The notes under the pieces are model-generated. The model searched no databases and was not told where the DNA came from. It worked only from the letters and a program-made list of their open reading frames with translations. Shown piece by piece: positions 29,291 through 38,006 of a DNA stretch of 42,159 nucleotides. Numbering within the stretch: position 1 is the first letter of the stretch; each line of letters starts with the position of its first letter. Source of the DNA: a virus; IMG/VR virus record IMGVR_UViG_3300037104_000769, positions 1 through 42,159 of that record; one strand, 5' to 3'. The position numbers and the translations under genes were made by a program.

Positions 29291-31569
29291 TGGGTGTGCT
29301 CGACCGCATCCGCCACCCCTTCGGCCTCGCTGAGGGCGCCGGAAAGCCCGACCTGCAGGAGCAGGGCGATACAGGCATGGGCTTCTGGGGGTTTACGGAG
29401 CCCGGAACAGCCCGCCGCATTCGCGACCTCGAGTACCTGCACGACCTGCAGGGCCAGCGCGCCTTCCCGATCTATGACCGCATGCGCCTCAGCGACCCCA
29501 AGGTCGACGGCCTGCTGTCCGTGCGCAAGTTGCCGCTGATGAAGGCCGAGTGGCGCATCGAGTCGTCTGACCCCAAGAGCGACGCCGCCAACAAGGTCGC
29601 CGACTTCGTGCGCGAGAACCTCTTCGAGCGCATGGCCTACCCGTGGCACTCGGTGCTCTGGGAGACGATGCTGCATAGCGACTACGGCTTTGCTCCCTTC
29701 GAGATCGTCTGGGCCGAACCGGACGGCAAGAACTACCGCGTCGACCGCCTCGCCCTGCGCCCGCCCTCAACCATCTGGTGGATCTGGGGCGCCAACGGAC
29801 GCATCGAGAAGGTCGAGCAGTCGGTCTTCGGCCACTGGCTCACCATCCCCGGCGAGAAACTCATGTGGTTCGTGAACCGCCGCGAGGGCGAGAACTGGCG
29901 CGGCCACGCTCTGCTGCGACCGATGCACAAGCCGTGGTACGCGAAGGAGCGCCTCGAGGTGCTCGAGATGATCCTCGCCGAGCGCGGCGGCGGCATCCCG
30001 GTCTTCAAGATGGGCACCAGTGCACAGGCCAACAAGGCGCTGCGCGCCAAGGTCGACTCGATGATCCGCAACTTCCGCGTTGGCGAGACCATGGGCATGC
30101 GCCTGCCGGCGGACGTCGAGTTCCTGCTTGAGACGCCCGCCTCGAGCCTCTCCGACATCCACGAGATGAAGGTCTACTACGATCAGCAGCTCAGCAACGT
30201 GGCGCTGGCGCAGGTGCTGGACCTCGGCAAGACCGCGACCGGCTCGCGCTCGCTCGGCCTGACCCTTGGGGACATGCTGATCGACGCCTGCGAGGCCGAG
30301 GCCAATGGCATCGAGGACACCTTCAACGCCCGCGAGGGCCTGATCTGGCAGATGGTGACCTACAACTTCGGCGAGGACCCGAACGTCATGCCGAAGCTGC
30401 GCGCAGGGAAGCTCGGCAAGGTCGACGCGCTCTCCTTCGGCCAGGGCCTCAACAACATGGCGCAAGCCGGACTGCGTTTCGACGACAAGCTCACAGTCAG
30501 CTACCTGCGCGACCTTCTGGGCCTGCCGGCGGTCGAGGACGAGGCGATAGACGAGCAGGCGAACGACTCCGCGAACCAGACGATTACGACGCCTGTGCCC
30601 ACGAGTGCCGTTCCGATGCTGCCGGCCGCTGCGGGCGGGCAGACGCTCAAGCAGCAGAGCATCGCCGCCGGACAGGCGGTGGGCGAGGTCAAGGCCGACG
30701 TGAGCAAGCCTTCCACGCCGCTTCTTCCGCAGCAGGTGCGCATCAAGGGCGCCGAGGGCAGCTACTGGCGCGAGCCGCGCGGCCCGGAGATGTTCGCCGA
30801 CCTGGCAGAGCTCGGAACAGCGCTCGACGACGGCAAGACTGCGGTGCGCACGGCGACGCAGGGCGTGCGCGAGAAGATGGTGCGCGAGCTCGTGACTCGC
30901 GGCCGTGAGGCGCAGGCGCAAGGCCGCATGGACTCGTTCCTGGCCGGCCGCCCGCCAATGGTCGATGCGTTGCAGGCCAAGGTCGAGGGCGTGCTCAGCG
31001 GCTTCTACGGCAAGGGCCGCAGCACGGTCGCCGATGAGCTCGCACGTCAGCACGCTGACAAGCCCGTTGTCGCACAGCAGCTCGAGCAGCGTGAGCAGGG
31101 CGCGATCGCAGCGGCCGAACCCTTCAAGCCCCTGGCCTCACTTGGCGCTGTCGTACAGGTCGTGCGCGACCATGCGCAGGCCATGGCGCGCAGCCTGGCG
31201 GACGTCGCCAAGCATGCCGTGACAGCGCAGCTGCTGCGTGCGCAGGGCGGCCCAGTGCCAGACGAGACAGTGATCGAGATGGCGATGCGCGACTCCGACG
31301 CCGCAGTTCTGCGCACCGCAGGCACCGTGACGCAGCTCTTCAGCGAGGGCCGCGCAGACGAGGCCGCAGCGCAGGCGCAGGACATCCGCGACGGGGTCTA
31401 CTCAGCGCTGCTCGATGCCGCCACGTGCGACGCCTGCGAGCCCATGGACGGCGAGACGACCACGGACCTCGACGAGGCCGCTAGCTGGACTCCGAACCCC
31501 GACTGCGAAGGCGGCGACCGCTGCCGGTGCCTCGTCTTCTACGAAATCTCCCAGGACCAAGGAGCCTGA
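29290..31569 (+). CDS. Portal protein (DUF935, Mu gp29-like) fused to Mu F-like head domain
   Basis: A 759-residue protein. Residues 1 to about 430 are a DUF935 portal: YDRMRLSDPKVDGLLSVRKL, WEIVWAEP-type strands, PWYAKERLEVLEMILAERGG, and VALAQVLDLGKTATGSRSLG. A Pro/Ala/Gln linker follows (about 430-500). The C-terminal 250 residues are helical and end in DGVYSALLDAATCDACEPMDG, then DCEGGDRCRCLVFYE, the cysteine-rich end of Mu F-like head morphogenesis proteins. In Mu these are two genes, gp29 and gp30. Here they are one chain, so each of the 12 portal subunits would carry a minor-head domain. It lies directly before the protease-scaffold gene. Confidence 0.88.
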   Translation: MGVLDRIRHPFGLAEGAGKPDLQEQGDTGMGFWGFTEPGTARRIRDLEYLHDLQGQRAFPIYDRMRLSDPKVDGLLSVRKLPLMKAEWRIESSDPKSDAANKVADFVRENLFERMAYPWHSVLWETMLHSDYGFAPFEIVWAEPDGKNYRVDRLALRPPSTIWWIWGANGRIEKVEQSVFGHWLTIPGEKLMWFVNRREGENWRGHALLRPMHKPWYAKERLEVLEMILAERGGGIPVFKMGTSAQANKALRAKVDSMIRNFRVGETMGMRLPADVEFLLETPASSLSDIHEMKVYYDQQLSNVALAQVLDLGKTATGSRSLGLTLGDMLIDACEAEANGIEDTFNAREGLIWQMVTYNFGEDPNVMPKLRAGKLGKVDALSFGQGLNNMAQAGLRFDDKLTVSYLRDLLGLPAVEDEAIDEQANDSANQTITTPVPTSAVPMLPAAAGGQTLKQQSIAAGQAVGEVKADVSKPSTPLLPQQVRIKGAEGSYWREPRGPEMFADLAELGTALDDGKTAVRTATQGVREKMVRELVTRGREAQAQGRMDSFLAGRPPMVDALQAKVEGVLSGFYGKGRSTVADELARQHADKPVVAQQLEQREQGAIAAAEPFKPLASLGAVVQVVRDHAQAMARSLADVAKHAVTAQLLRAQGGPVPDETVIEMAMRDSDAAVLRTAGTVTQLFSEGRADEAAAQAQDIRDGVYSALLDAATCDACEPMDGETTTDLDEAASWTPNPDCEGGDRCRCLVFYEISQDQGA

Positions 31570-31570
31570 C

Positions 31571-32953
31571 ATGTTGACTGCCGCACGCCTCTACCGCCTG
31601 CGCCTCGCTGAGACGATCGCTGCCGGCGACGTGACGCCGATGATGGTCTTCCCGATCGGCGAGTGGCACTCGGCGCGCTACCCGGACCTGCCGCTCACAG
31701 AGGACCTGGCGCACGAGCTGATCGCCAACTTCGAGGCTGGCATCCTCGGCACCGAGCCCGTCGTCGACTCTTCCGGCAAGCACGACACCAGTGCGCCTGC
31801 CGCCGGCTGGGTGAAGAAGGTCTACCTCGCGTCCTACGAGGAAGGGGAGGTCACCGGCATGGCCCTCTGGGCCGACGTCGAGTGGACCAGCCTCGGGGCC
31901 ACCCTGCTCAGCGACAACCAGTACAAGTACGGCTCCGTAGAGATCGGCCCCGTCACCATGAACGAGGGCGGCGACGAGGTGCCGAACGTGCTGCGCAGCC
32001 TCACGCTCACGAACACGCCCGTGCTGCGCATCATGCCTGGCGTCAAGAACGCGAAGGCCAAGCAGCGCGTCGTCGGCATGCTCAGCGAGATCGTGCTGAC
32101 GCTCTCCGAGCTGACCCTCGGCGGCACTCCCGACGAGGCCGCCGACGACGACGAGAATCAGGCCGACGTGGACGACCAGATCGGCACGCTGCTGGCCGGA
32201 CTCGGCGAACGCTACGCCGCCGGAGACGACCATGCCAAGGCCGTGATGCTGACCCACCTGACCGCGCTCTGCGATCAGTGGAAGACCTCCGAAGACCCCG
32301 GCCCCGCCAAGCCCGGCGCGAGCCGTTCCGAGCCCGATTCGCAGCAAAGCAAGACGGCTGCGAAGGGCGCACCGGAAGACACGCAAAGGCTCAGCGAGAG
32401 CCGAACCCAAGAAGGGAGTGATTCAGACATGGCAGATTTCAAGAACATCGCAGTCAGCCTCGGCCTGTCCGAGGAAGCGAGCGAGGAGATGGTCCTGGCC
32501 GAGGTGCAGAAGCGCACCGACGCCGCCGCCGAGTCGCAGAAAGCGGCCCGCAAGGTGGAGGCCACCGCCAAGCTCGATGAAGCGGTGCGCGAACGTCACA
32601 TCCTGCCGAGCCAGGTCGACGGCCTCATGGCGCTCTCAGAGAGCGTCCCTGAGGCGTTCGTCAAGTTCCTCGCGGACTCGGAGAAGGTCATCGTGGGCCC
32701 CCTCGCCGGCGAGATCGGCATGGGCAATCGCGAAGGCAAGAACGAGTCCGGTGACAGCGAGCTCGTCGGCGATCCCGCCAAGGCGCTCGCCGAGGCTCGC
32801 AAGGTCTACATGAGCGAGCACGGCCTCAAGGGTGCCAAGGGCATCGACGAGGCCGACCAGGCTCTGCGCATCGCCAAGCCGCAGCTCTACACGGAGTACG
32901 CGGCGCAGATCAGCAACCCCATCGGCGCGGCTGCGCCGGTCACCCAGCCCTAA
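31571..32953 (+). CDS. Mu I-like head maturation protease/scaffold
   Basis: ATG 31571 has AAGGAG upstream. The 460-residue protein starts with a protease-type beta domain (MMVFPIGEWHSARYPDLPLT, HELIANFEAG, AAGWVKKVYLA, LRSLTLTNTPVLRI) that resembles Mu gpI-like proteases. An acidic linker (about 195-285) precedes a helical scaffold-like C-terminus. The order protease, scaffold, decoration, major capsid is standard. The C-terminal half can also be made alone from an internal start (see 32429). The catalytic residues could not be assigned with certainty. Confidence 0.78.
   Translation: MLTAARLYRLRLAETIAAGDVTPMMVFPIGEWHSARYPDLPLTEDLAHELIANFEAGILGTEPVVDSSGKHDTSAPAAGWVKKVYLASYEEGEVTGMALWADVEWTSLGATLLSDNQYKYGSVEIGPVTMNEGGDEVPNVLRSLTLTNTPVLRIMPGVKNAKAKQRVVGMLSEIVLTLSELTLGGTPDEAADDDENQADVDDQIGTLLAGLGERYAAGDDHAKAVMLTHLTALCDQWKTSEDPGPAKPGASRSEPDSQQSKTAAKGAPEDTQRLSESRTQEGSDSDMADFKNIAVSLGLSEEASEEMVLAEVQKRTDAAAESQKAARKVEATAKLDEAVRERHILPSQVDGLMALSESVPEAFVKFLADSEKVIVGPLAGEIGMGNREGKNESGDSELVGDPAKALAEARKVYMSEHGLKGAKGIDEADQALRIAKPQLYTEYAAQISNPIGAAAPVTQP
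32429..32953 (+). CDS. Nested scaffold protein (internal start of the protease gene)
   Basis: ATG 32429 is in frame with the protease and is preceded by AGAAGGGAGTGA, the same sequence that stands before the decoration gene at 32997. It would give a 174-residue helical scaffold alone. Mu gpZ within gpI and lambda Nu3 within C are known precedents. The independent start is inferred from sequence only. Confidence 0.6.
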   Translation: MADFKNIAVSLGLSEEASEEMVLAEVQKRTDAAAESQKAARKVEATAKLDEAVRERHILPSQVDGLMALSESVPEAFVKFLADSEKVIVGPLAGEIGMGNREGKNESGDSELVGDPAKALAEARKVYMSEHGLKGAKGIDEADQALRIAKPQLYTEYAAQISNPIGAAAPVTQP

Positions 32954-32964
32954 CCACCCCACGA

Positions 32965-32986
32965 CCCCCAGTCACGCAGAAGGGAG
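32965..32986 (+). promoter_or_regulatory. Start-associated element, copy B
   Basis: CCCCCAGTCACGCAGAAGGG then AG: the conserved element with a four-base insertion, ending in a Shine-Dalgarno 10 bases before ATG 32997. Confidence 0.65.
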
Positions 32987-32996
32987 TGAATCGTAA

Positions 32997-33764
32997 ATGG
33001 CAAGTCAGTCACACGACATCTTCGCGGATGACGCAAGCTTCACCGCCGACACCGCGCTGAGCAAGCACCAGGCCGTGACCGTCGGCACCCTCAAGGGCCA
33101 CGTCACAGCCGTCACGGTGGCGGACACGGGCATCGGCGTCGCGGCCGCAAGCTGCGCCTCCGGTGACACCGTGCGCGTCATCTTGTTCGGCACCGCCATT
33201 CAAGTCCTTGCGGACGGCACGTCGGCAATCGCTGTCGGCGATCCGCTGCACGTCAACGCCAGCGGCAACTTCGTCAAGCAGACCGTGGGCCTCGCCTTCA
33301 CGGCGGTCGCCCTCGAAGACCTCGCCAGCGGCCTCGCCTACATCGAGGTCATGTCCATCAACGGCACCGCGGCAACGCAGTCGGCCATGCTCGCCATGAC
33401 CGTCGACACCGCCGCCGGCCTCGCCATCGGCGACCCCGTCATGCTCGGCACGCTTGCCGGGCACGTCGACCTCTACGCCGCCGCGTCCGAGAAGATCCTC
33501 TTCGGTCATGCACAGACCGCCGGCGCGCAGAACGCCAAGATCAACGTCATGCCCGTCGGTCCCATCGGCCTGGCCAAGGTCTACGGCACCGTTGCCGTGG
33601 GCGACACCCTCGCAGAGGGCAGCACCAACAGCTATCTGGTCGTCAGTGACGCCGTCACCGCTGGCGCCATCATGGCCATCGCCATGACGGGCCACACCGG
33701 CTCCACCGACACCACCGTCCTGACCGTCGAGTTCCTGGGCGTTGGTGCCCAGACCGCATCCTGA
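32997..33764 (+). CDS. Capsid decoration protein (DUF2190-like, two modules)
   Basis: A 255-residue protein that is almost entirely beta strands and small residues. Two similar modules are visible: residues about 20-95 (HQAVTVGTLKGHVTAVTVAD ... GVAAASCASGDTVRVILFGT ... AVGDPLHVNASGNF) and about 130-215 (AMTVDTAAGLAIGDPVMLGT ... ILFGHAQTAGAQNAKINVMP ... VAVGDTLAEGSTN). That is the DUF2190 capsid cement fold. It lies between scaffold and major capsid genes, the usual place. It probably binds to the outside of the expanded head. Confidence 0.8.
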   Translation: MASQSHDIFADDASFTADTALSKHQAVTVGTLKGHVTAVTVADTGIGVAAASCASGDTVRVILFGTAIQVLADGTSAIAVGDPLHVNASGNFVKQTVGLAFTAVALEDLASGLAYIEVMSINGTAATQSAMLAMTVDTAAGLAIGDPVMLGTLAGHVDLYAAASEKILFGHAQTAGAQNAKINVMPVGPIGLAKVYGTVAVGDTLAEGSTNSYLVVSDAVTAGAIMAIAMTGHTGSTDTTVLTVEFLGVGAQTAS

Positions 33765-33778
33765 AAGGGGGCTGAATC

Positions 33779-34777
33779 ATGGCAGTCGTAGCACACTCAA
33801 GCGATCTAGGTCTCTTCCACCACGACGAGGCTCTCACCGGCTACGCCCAGGGCTATGCCCAGGACGCGACCATGTTCATCGCCGACCAGATCGCTCCGCC
33901 GATCCCGGTCGAAAACAAGTCCGACACGTACTACGTCGGAAAGACCGAGCGGCTCCAGCGCCACAATGTGCGCCGCGCCCCCGGTGGCCTGTTCGCCCAG
34001 ATCGAGTGGGAGGTCAGCGAAGACGCCTACATCGCCAAGCCCTACGGCTGTGAAGTCACGGCCCCGTGGGAGTGGAGTAAGAACGCGGATGCCGCGATCG
34101 ACTTCGAGCAGCAGAACAGTGTGCTCGCGGTCGACGTGCTGATGCTCGACTACGAGGCCCGCGTCGCGGCCGCCGCGTCGAGCACGAGCAACTTCACCCA
34201 CAACGATGCGGCAGAGGAGTGGGACGAGGTTGCTACCGGTGTGTCGGTCAGCGATCCCTACAGCGACATCGAGACCGCCAAGGCGATTGTCATCGCCGCC
34301 ACGGGCCACGTGCCGAACACCGTCTGGATGAACTACCCGACCTACCGCGCGCTCGTGAACAACACCAACATGCGCGAGCGCGTGAAGTACACGGAGATGG
34401 GCTCGGCTGCTGTCATCACGCCGAACCTGCTCTGCCATGTGTTCGACATCGAGAAGCTGCTCGTCGGAAAGGCCGTCTATGACGCCTCTGTCCCGGGCTC
34501 CGGCGTCGATCCCGCGATGACGTGGGTGTGGCCGACCGGCACGGTCGGCGTGGCCTACATCGACAACCGCATCGCGACCTTGCGTGCGGCGATCCTGGCC
34601 CCGATGCGGACCTTCGTGTGGACGGCCATGGGCGGGCGCTTCAGCACCCGTTCCTACGTCTTCGATCCGCGCAACGCGAACGTCGTGCAGTGCGCCGACT
34701 ACGTGGACGAGAAGGTCACCTGCGCTGGCGCGCAGACCCTGATCACAGCCTGCGTGGCGGTCACCAGCGACGACTGA
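33779..34777 (+). CDS. Major capsid protein
   Basis: A 332-residue protein with AAAGGGGG before its ATG. Sequence features fit an HK97-fold capsid of the Mu T-like/GPO type: YAQGYAQDATMFIADQIAPP and IPVENKSDTYYVG at the N-arm, NSVLAVDVLMLDYEARVAAA as the long spine helix, PNTVWMNYPTYRALVNN and VWPTGTVGVAYID in the A and P domains. Length is typical. It forms the head shell. A perfect 11-bp hairpin follows the gene. Confidence 0.88.
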   Translation: MAVVAHSSDLGLFHHDEALTGYAQGYAQDATMFIADQIAPPIPVENKSDTYYVGKTERLQRHNVRRAPGGLFAQIEWEVSEDAYIAKPYGCEVTAPWEWSKNADAAIDFEQQNSVLAVDVLMLDYEARVAAAASSTSNFTHNDAAEEWDEVATGVSVSDPYSDIETAKAIVIAATGHVPNTVWMNYPTYRALVNNTNMRERVKYTEMGSAAVITPNLLCHVFDIEKLLVGKAVYDASVPGSGVDPAMTWVWPTGTVGVAYIDNRIATLRAAILAPMRTFVWTAMGGRFSTRSYVFDPRNANVVQCADYVDEKVTCAGAQTLITACVAVTSDD

Positions 34778-34791
34778 CGCTAAGAGCAGAC

Positions 34792-34826
34792 GGGGGCCGG
34801 GCTGACTGCCAAGAGGCCCGGCCCCC
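34792..34826. terminator. Hairpin after major capsid gene
   Basis: GGGGGCCGGGC (34792-34802) and GCCCGGCCCCC (34816-34826) make a perfect 11-bp stem with a 13-base loop, lacking a T tract. It may reduce read-through or protect the capsid message. It stands just before the start-associated element, as a similar hairpin does at 28879-28909. Confidence 0.6.
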
Positions 34827-34834
34827 GGATCAAT

Positions 34835-34852
34835 CCCCCAGTCACGAGGGAG
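34835..34852 (+). promoter_or_regulatory. Start-associated element, copy C
   Basis: CCCCCAGTCACGAGGGAG, one base from consensus, ending five bases before the GTG of the connector gene at 34858. Confidence 0.65.
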
Positions 34853-34857
34853 CGGGA

Positions 34858-35304
34858 GTGGCCACATATTGCACAGTCGATGACGTCCAGCAATGGCTGA
34901 CGGCTGGCCTGACAATCACCGATGCCTCGACGCCATCTATAAGCGCCGTGCAGTCCATGATCGTGAACGTTGGCGACGAGATCGATGCTCTGCTCGACTC
35001 CCGCGGCTACGCGCTGCCGATCGACCCGGAGACGACCGACGCTGCTCTGAAGCGCGTCCTCTCCATCCTTGAGACCGCGAACCTCTACGGTGCGCTCGCC
35101 CGCTTCTACAAGGTCAAGTACGCGAGCGGCGAGTCCGGACCGGGGTCGGACAAGGGCGCCTTCAAGGCGTGGAACGACATGTGGCTCCAGATTCGCAACG
35201 ACATCGAGACGCTGAAGATGGGCCTCGCCGATCCCCGCGAGGACGACATCAGCGGCTTCGACGACGACACCGACCCGTGGGTGGAACGCGAGAGCGTCTT
35301 CTAA
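34858..35304 (+). CDS. Head-tail connector protein
   Basis: GTG 34858 follows the element by five bases. The 148-residue protein begins MATYCTVDDVQQWL, like many head-tail connector proteins (gp6-like or DUF1320-type), and has the expected helical body (EIDALLDSRGYALPIDPETT, ALKRVLSILETANLYGALAR) and an acidic C-terminus. It would bind below the portal. The last base is shared with the ATG of the next gene. Confidence 0.68.
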   Translation: MATYCTVDDVQQWLTAGLTITDASTPSISAVQSMIVNVGDEIDALLDSRGYALPIDPETTDAALKRVLSILETANLYGALARFYKVKYASGESGPGSDKGAFKAWNDMWLQIRNDIETLKMGLADPREDDISGFDDDTDPWVERESVF

Positions 35305-35873
35305 TGGCAAAAGTCAACGCCACCGTCCAGTTCGACTGGGACCCGCCGCTGGCCGAGTTTCACGTGCAGATGAGCCGCTTCGGTGAGGACCTCTCCGACT
35401 TCACGGACCTGTTCGCGGTCATCGGCGGCTACTTCAAGCAGGAGATGGCGGCCGAGTTCGTGAGCGAGGGCGAGACCTCCGGAAGCCACTGGAAGGAGCT
35501 CTCCGACAATCCCGAGGGCCACGGCTACAAGTCATGGAAGGAACGCAAGTTCCCCGGCCGCGGCATCGGATTCCTCAGCGGCGCGCTGATCGAGTCGCTG
35601 ACCGGCGGCGCCGGCTACACCGAGATCATCACGCCGCTCACGGCCGAGTTCGGCCAGGCCGACGGCGCCACGGCCGCCGCTTACGGCGAGTACTTCGCCG
35701 AGGAACGTCCTGTGCTGCGCTTCACGCCGCAGCAGGGCGAGGTGTGGCAGAAGGCGACGCACCGCTGGGTCATCGATGCGATGCACCACGTCGGCGGCGC
35801 GGGTGCGCTCTCAAGCGTCGCCAACGCGCCACTCTCTGACCTGTCGTACTCCGAGACGCTGCCGAGCACGTGA
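35304..35873 (+). CDS. Tail completion / virion morphogenesis protein (Mu G-like)
   Basis: A 189-residue protein beginning at ATG 35304 (TAATG overlap). It has the N-terminal helix and the WKELSDNPEGHGYKSWKERK segment typical of phage virion morphogenesis (Mu gpG-like) proteins, followed by LSGALIESLTGG and EYFAEERPVLRFTPQQ. The 'L-x-x-G-x-L-x-x-S' strand is a hallmark. It joins the tail to the head. Confidence 0.72.
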   Translation: MAKVNATVQFDWDPPLAEFHVQMSRFGEDLSDFTDLFAVIGGYFKQEMAAEFVSEGETSGSHWKELSDNPEGHGYKSWKERKFPGRGIGFLSGALIESLTGGAGYTEIITPLTAEFGQADGATAAAYGEYFAEERPVLRFTPQQGEVWQKATHRWVIDAMHHVGGAGALSSVANAPLSDLSYSETLPST

Positions 35874-36412
35874 CGTCCTTCAACACGCAACCCGGACCGC
35901 GTATCGGCATCCTCACCGTGCTCCTGGAGGCGTACACCGCGCTACGCGGTGGGCTCCCCGCTCAGGTCGCCGCCATCAACGCCTGGGCGGCGGCGCAGGG
36001 CAGCCCCTACCAGATCGCCGAGCCCGACGTCATCTACTGCTACCTGACCTACCCCAAGTTCGTCAACGCCTACCCGGCGATCATGCTCGTGCCCGCCGAG
36101 ACGCGCTTCGGCATCCACGCGATCAGCGCCCCGCACCAGGACGAGTACCAGGTGCAGCGCTCGTGGATCTGCGACGTGCTCGACACCGGCGACGACTGGG
36201 CCGAGGTCACGGCCAAGCTCGGCCTCTGGGAGCTTGTCCTGATGGAGATCCTCGGCGACACCGACTGCCTCGACTGCGGCCACACGACCATCCAGGCGTC
36301 GTCGTTCACGCAGCCGCGCCTCACGAGCCGCACCAGCGGCGACCTGCTGCAGGACCTGCCCCTGCTCTTCGTCACCCAGACCTTTGAGTACACCGACCCC
36401 ACCGATGCCTAA
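35870..36412 (+). CDS. Tail terminator-like protein
   Basis: GTG 35870 overlaps the previous stop (GTGA). The 180-residue protein is alpha/beta with YAAINAWAAAQG-type helix, then IMLVPAETRFGIHAISAPHQ and beta strands. By length and position between the completion protein and the tube, it fits a tail terminator (neck) protein. Sequence alone is not decisive. Confidence 0.55.
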   Translation: MTSFNTQPGPRIGILTVLLEAYTALRGGLPAQVAAINAWAAAQGSPYQIAEPDVIYCYLTYPKFVNAYPAIMLVPAETRFGIHAISAPHQDEYQVQRSWICDVLDTGDDWAEVTAKLGLWELVLMEILGDTDCLDCGHTTIQASSFTQPRLTSRTSGDLLQDLPLLFVTQTFEYTDPTDA

Positions 36413-36420
36413 CCACCTAT

Positions 36421-36438
36421 CCCCCAGTCACGAAGGAG
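36421..36438 (+). promoter_or_regulatory. Start-associated element, copy D
   Basis: CCCCCAGTCACGAAGGAG, the consensus copy, ending 10 bases before ATG 36449. Confidence 0.65.
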
Positions 36439-36448
36439 TGATGCAGCC

Positions 36449-36598
36449 ATGCCGTTCGCAGTAGCCGGCGTGCCCGGCGTGTTCGCCACCGAAGCGGACG
36501 CGCAGGCAGCCATCAACGCGGCCAATGAGCCGCCCAAAACCGAGAAGAAGCCGGCGCCCAAGGCCGAGTCCAAGGACGATGAGGGAGGCGAGGCATGA
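36449..36598 (+). CDS. Small acidic/Lys-rich protein before tail tube
   Basis: A 49-residue protein from ATG 36449 to TGA 36598, after element copy D and ATGA-coupled to the tube gene. It has a VFATEADAQAAINAANE helix, then a Lys/Glu/Pro-rich charged tail. A short ATG at 36441 would yield only seven codons. No family recognised. Confidence 0.55.
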   Translation: MPFAVAGVPGVFATEADAQAAINAANEPPKTEKKPAPKAESKDDEGGEA

Positions 36599-37629
36599 GC
36601 GCCATCGGCCCCTACCTGCAGCTCGCGCTCGAGCAGGCCCCGAACTACGAAGGCGGCTCAAGCGCCGTCAGCAGCAACGTCTTCTACCCGCCGCTGGAGA
36701 CCATCAAGGACGACGACAAGCCGACGATGCTCGAGGAGCAGAACGTCATCCGCGGTTTCCTCGCGCGCATGCCGCACCTCGGTGTCGCCGAGTACAACCC
36801 TGACTGGCAGTTCGGCAAGATCCACGCGCGCCCGTCGCATCTCGGATTCTTCCTCGCCGCCATGCTCGGTTCGTGGACGACCACGGCCGGAAACGGCACG
36901 ACGGTCACGGACCCCGACGCGGTCGCCGTCCCCACCGGTGCCTACAAGCACGTCTTCACGTTCCGCTTCGCGACCGAGCCGCAGACGCTTCAGGCCATCG
37001 CCTGCAGCGGCGACGGCAAGCACCGCAAGGCCACCGGCGTAGCGCTCAATGACCTCGCCTTCTCCTGGCAGAACGGCGCCATGGTGCTCGACCCAACGGC
37101 GCTGGCGCTCTACACCGGCGACATTGCCGATCCCTCTGTCACGCCCGTCGTCGACCTGACGATGCCATTCCGCCAGGGTGACATGACCCTCACCTGGCTC
37201 GGCTCCTCTGCTCTCACGCGCGCCTTCGACTTCAAGTTCAACGCTCCGCTGGAGACCGTGCGCAGCCCCGTGCACGCCAGCCTCTACCCGACTGACGTCT
37301 GGTACAAGAACGGCGAGCTGCCCTACGTCTCCGGCAAGATCAGCAAGGCCACGCTGGAGGCTGCCGACCTCGCCGCGCTGTACGCCGGAGGCCAGTTCGC
37401 GGCCATGATCAAGATCGTGCACCGGCAGCAGATCGGCTCGACCGGCTACATGCCCAAGATGTGGGTCGACATGCCCGGCTGCGAGCTCGTGGGCATCACC
37501 CGTGACGACATCAAGGCAGAGCGCCGGCGCGAGGGTAGCTACACGTGGGAGAGCCGCTTCGACCACACGACCGGCAATCTCGTGACCGTCACACTGGTCA
37601 ACGACACCGCGGCCTACGCGACCTTCTGA
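36595..37629 (+). CDS. Major tail (tube) protein
   Basis: A 344-residue, beta-rich protein after the terminator-like gene and before chaperone-like genes. It includes DWQFGKIHARPSHLGFFLAA, GAYKHVFTFRF, FSWQNGAMVLDPTALALYTG, and a C-terminal SYTWESRFDHTTGNLVTVTL. These long alternating strands fit a siphovirus tail tube protein, and the size is in the usual range for tubes with an added domain. It should stack as hexamers along the tape measure. Confidence 0.72.
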   Translation: MSAIGPYLQLALEQAPNYEGGSSAVSSNVFYPPLETIKDDDKPTMLEEQNVIRGFLARMPHLGVAEYNPDWQFGKIHARPSHLGFFLAAMLGSWTTTAGNGTTVTDPDAVAVPTGAYKHVFTFRFATEPQTLQAIACSGDGKHRKATGVALNDLAFSWQNGAMVLDPTALALYTGDIADPSVTPVVDLTMPFRQGDMTLTWLGSSALTRAFDFKFNAPLETVRSPVHASLYPTDVWYKNGELPYVSGKISKATLEAADLAALYAGGQFAAMIKIVHRQQIGSTGYMPKMWVDMPGCELVGITRDDIKAERRREGSYTWESRFDHTTGNLVTVTLVNDTAAYATF

Positions 37630-37631
37630 CG

Positions 37632-38006
37632 GTGAACGTCAAGCTTCCCAGCGGCAAGGTCGCACCGCTCGAGCCGCCAACCCTCGACGCGCTGCTCTCC
37701 GGCGGCGGCAACGCCCTCGCGCTTGCCGCTGTCGTCTGGGCGTACCCCGAGGTCGACGTGACGACCCTGGGCCCGGCCGACGTGCTCTTCGTCGCCGGCT
37801 GGGCCCTCGGCCAGTTCTGTGCCAGCCCCGAGTGCGTCGAGTTTGCGACCGTGCTGCTTGACTTCGGCCAGATCCCGTCACAGCGCCTGGGAGTCAGCGA
37901 CCGCTCGCTCGCCTACGCGCTCGACCGCAGCTGTCACCTGGCAGTGCAGGCGGCGCGCACCCCGGCGCCAGAACCCGTTCAGTTCAACGGAGGGCTCGAT
38001 GAGTGA
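37632..38006 (+). CDS. Tail assembly chaperone-like protein 1
   Basis: GTG 37632 follows the tube stop. The 124-residue protein begins VKLPSGKVAPLEPPTLDALL, matching the 'LPSGxVAxL' start of the next protein. The two adjacent related proteins lie between tube and tape measure, where siphoviruses encode two chaperones. Usually the second is a frameshift product of the first; here each has a start, with an eight-base overlap. Confidence 0.62.
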   Translation: MNVKLPSGKVAPLEPPTLDALLSGGGNALALAAVVWAYPEVDVTTLGPADVLFVAGWALGQFCASPECVEFATVLLDFGQIPSQRLGVSDRSLAYALDRSCHLAVQAARTPAPEPVQFNGGLDE

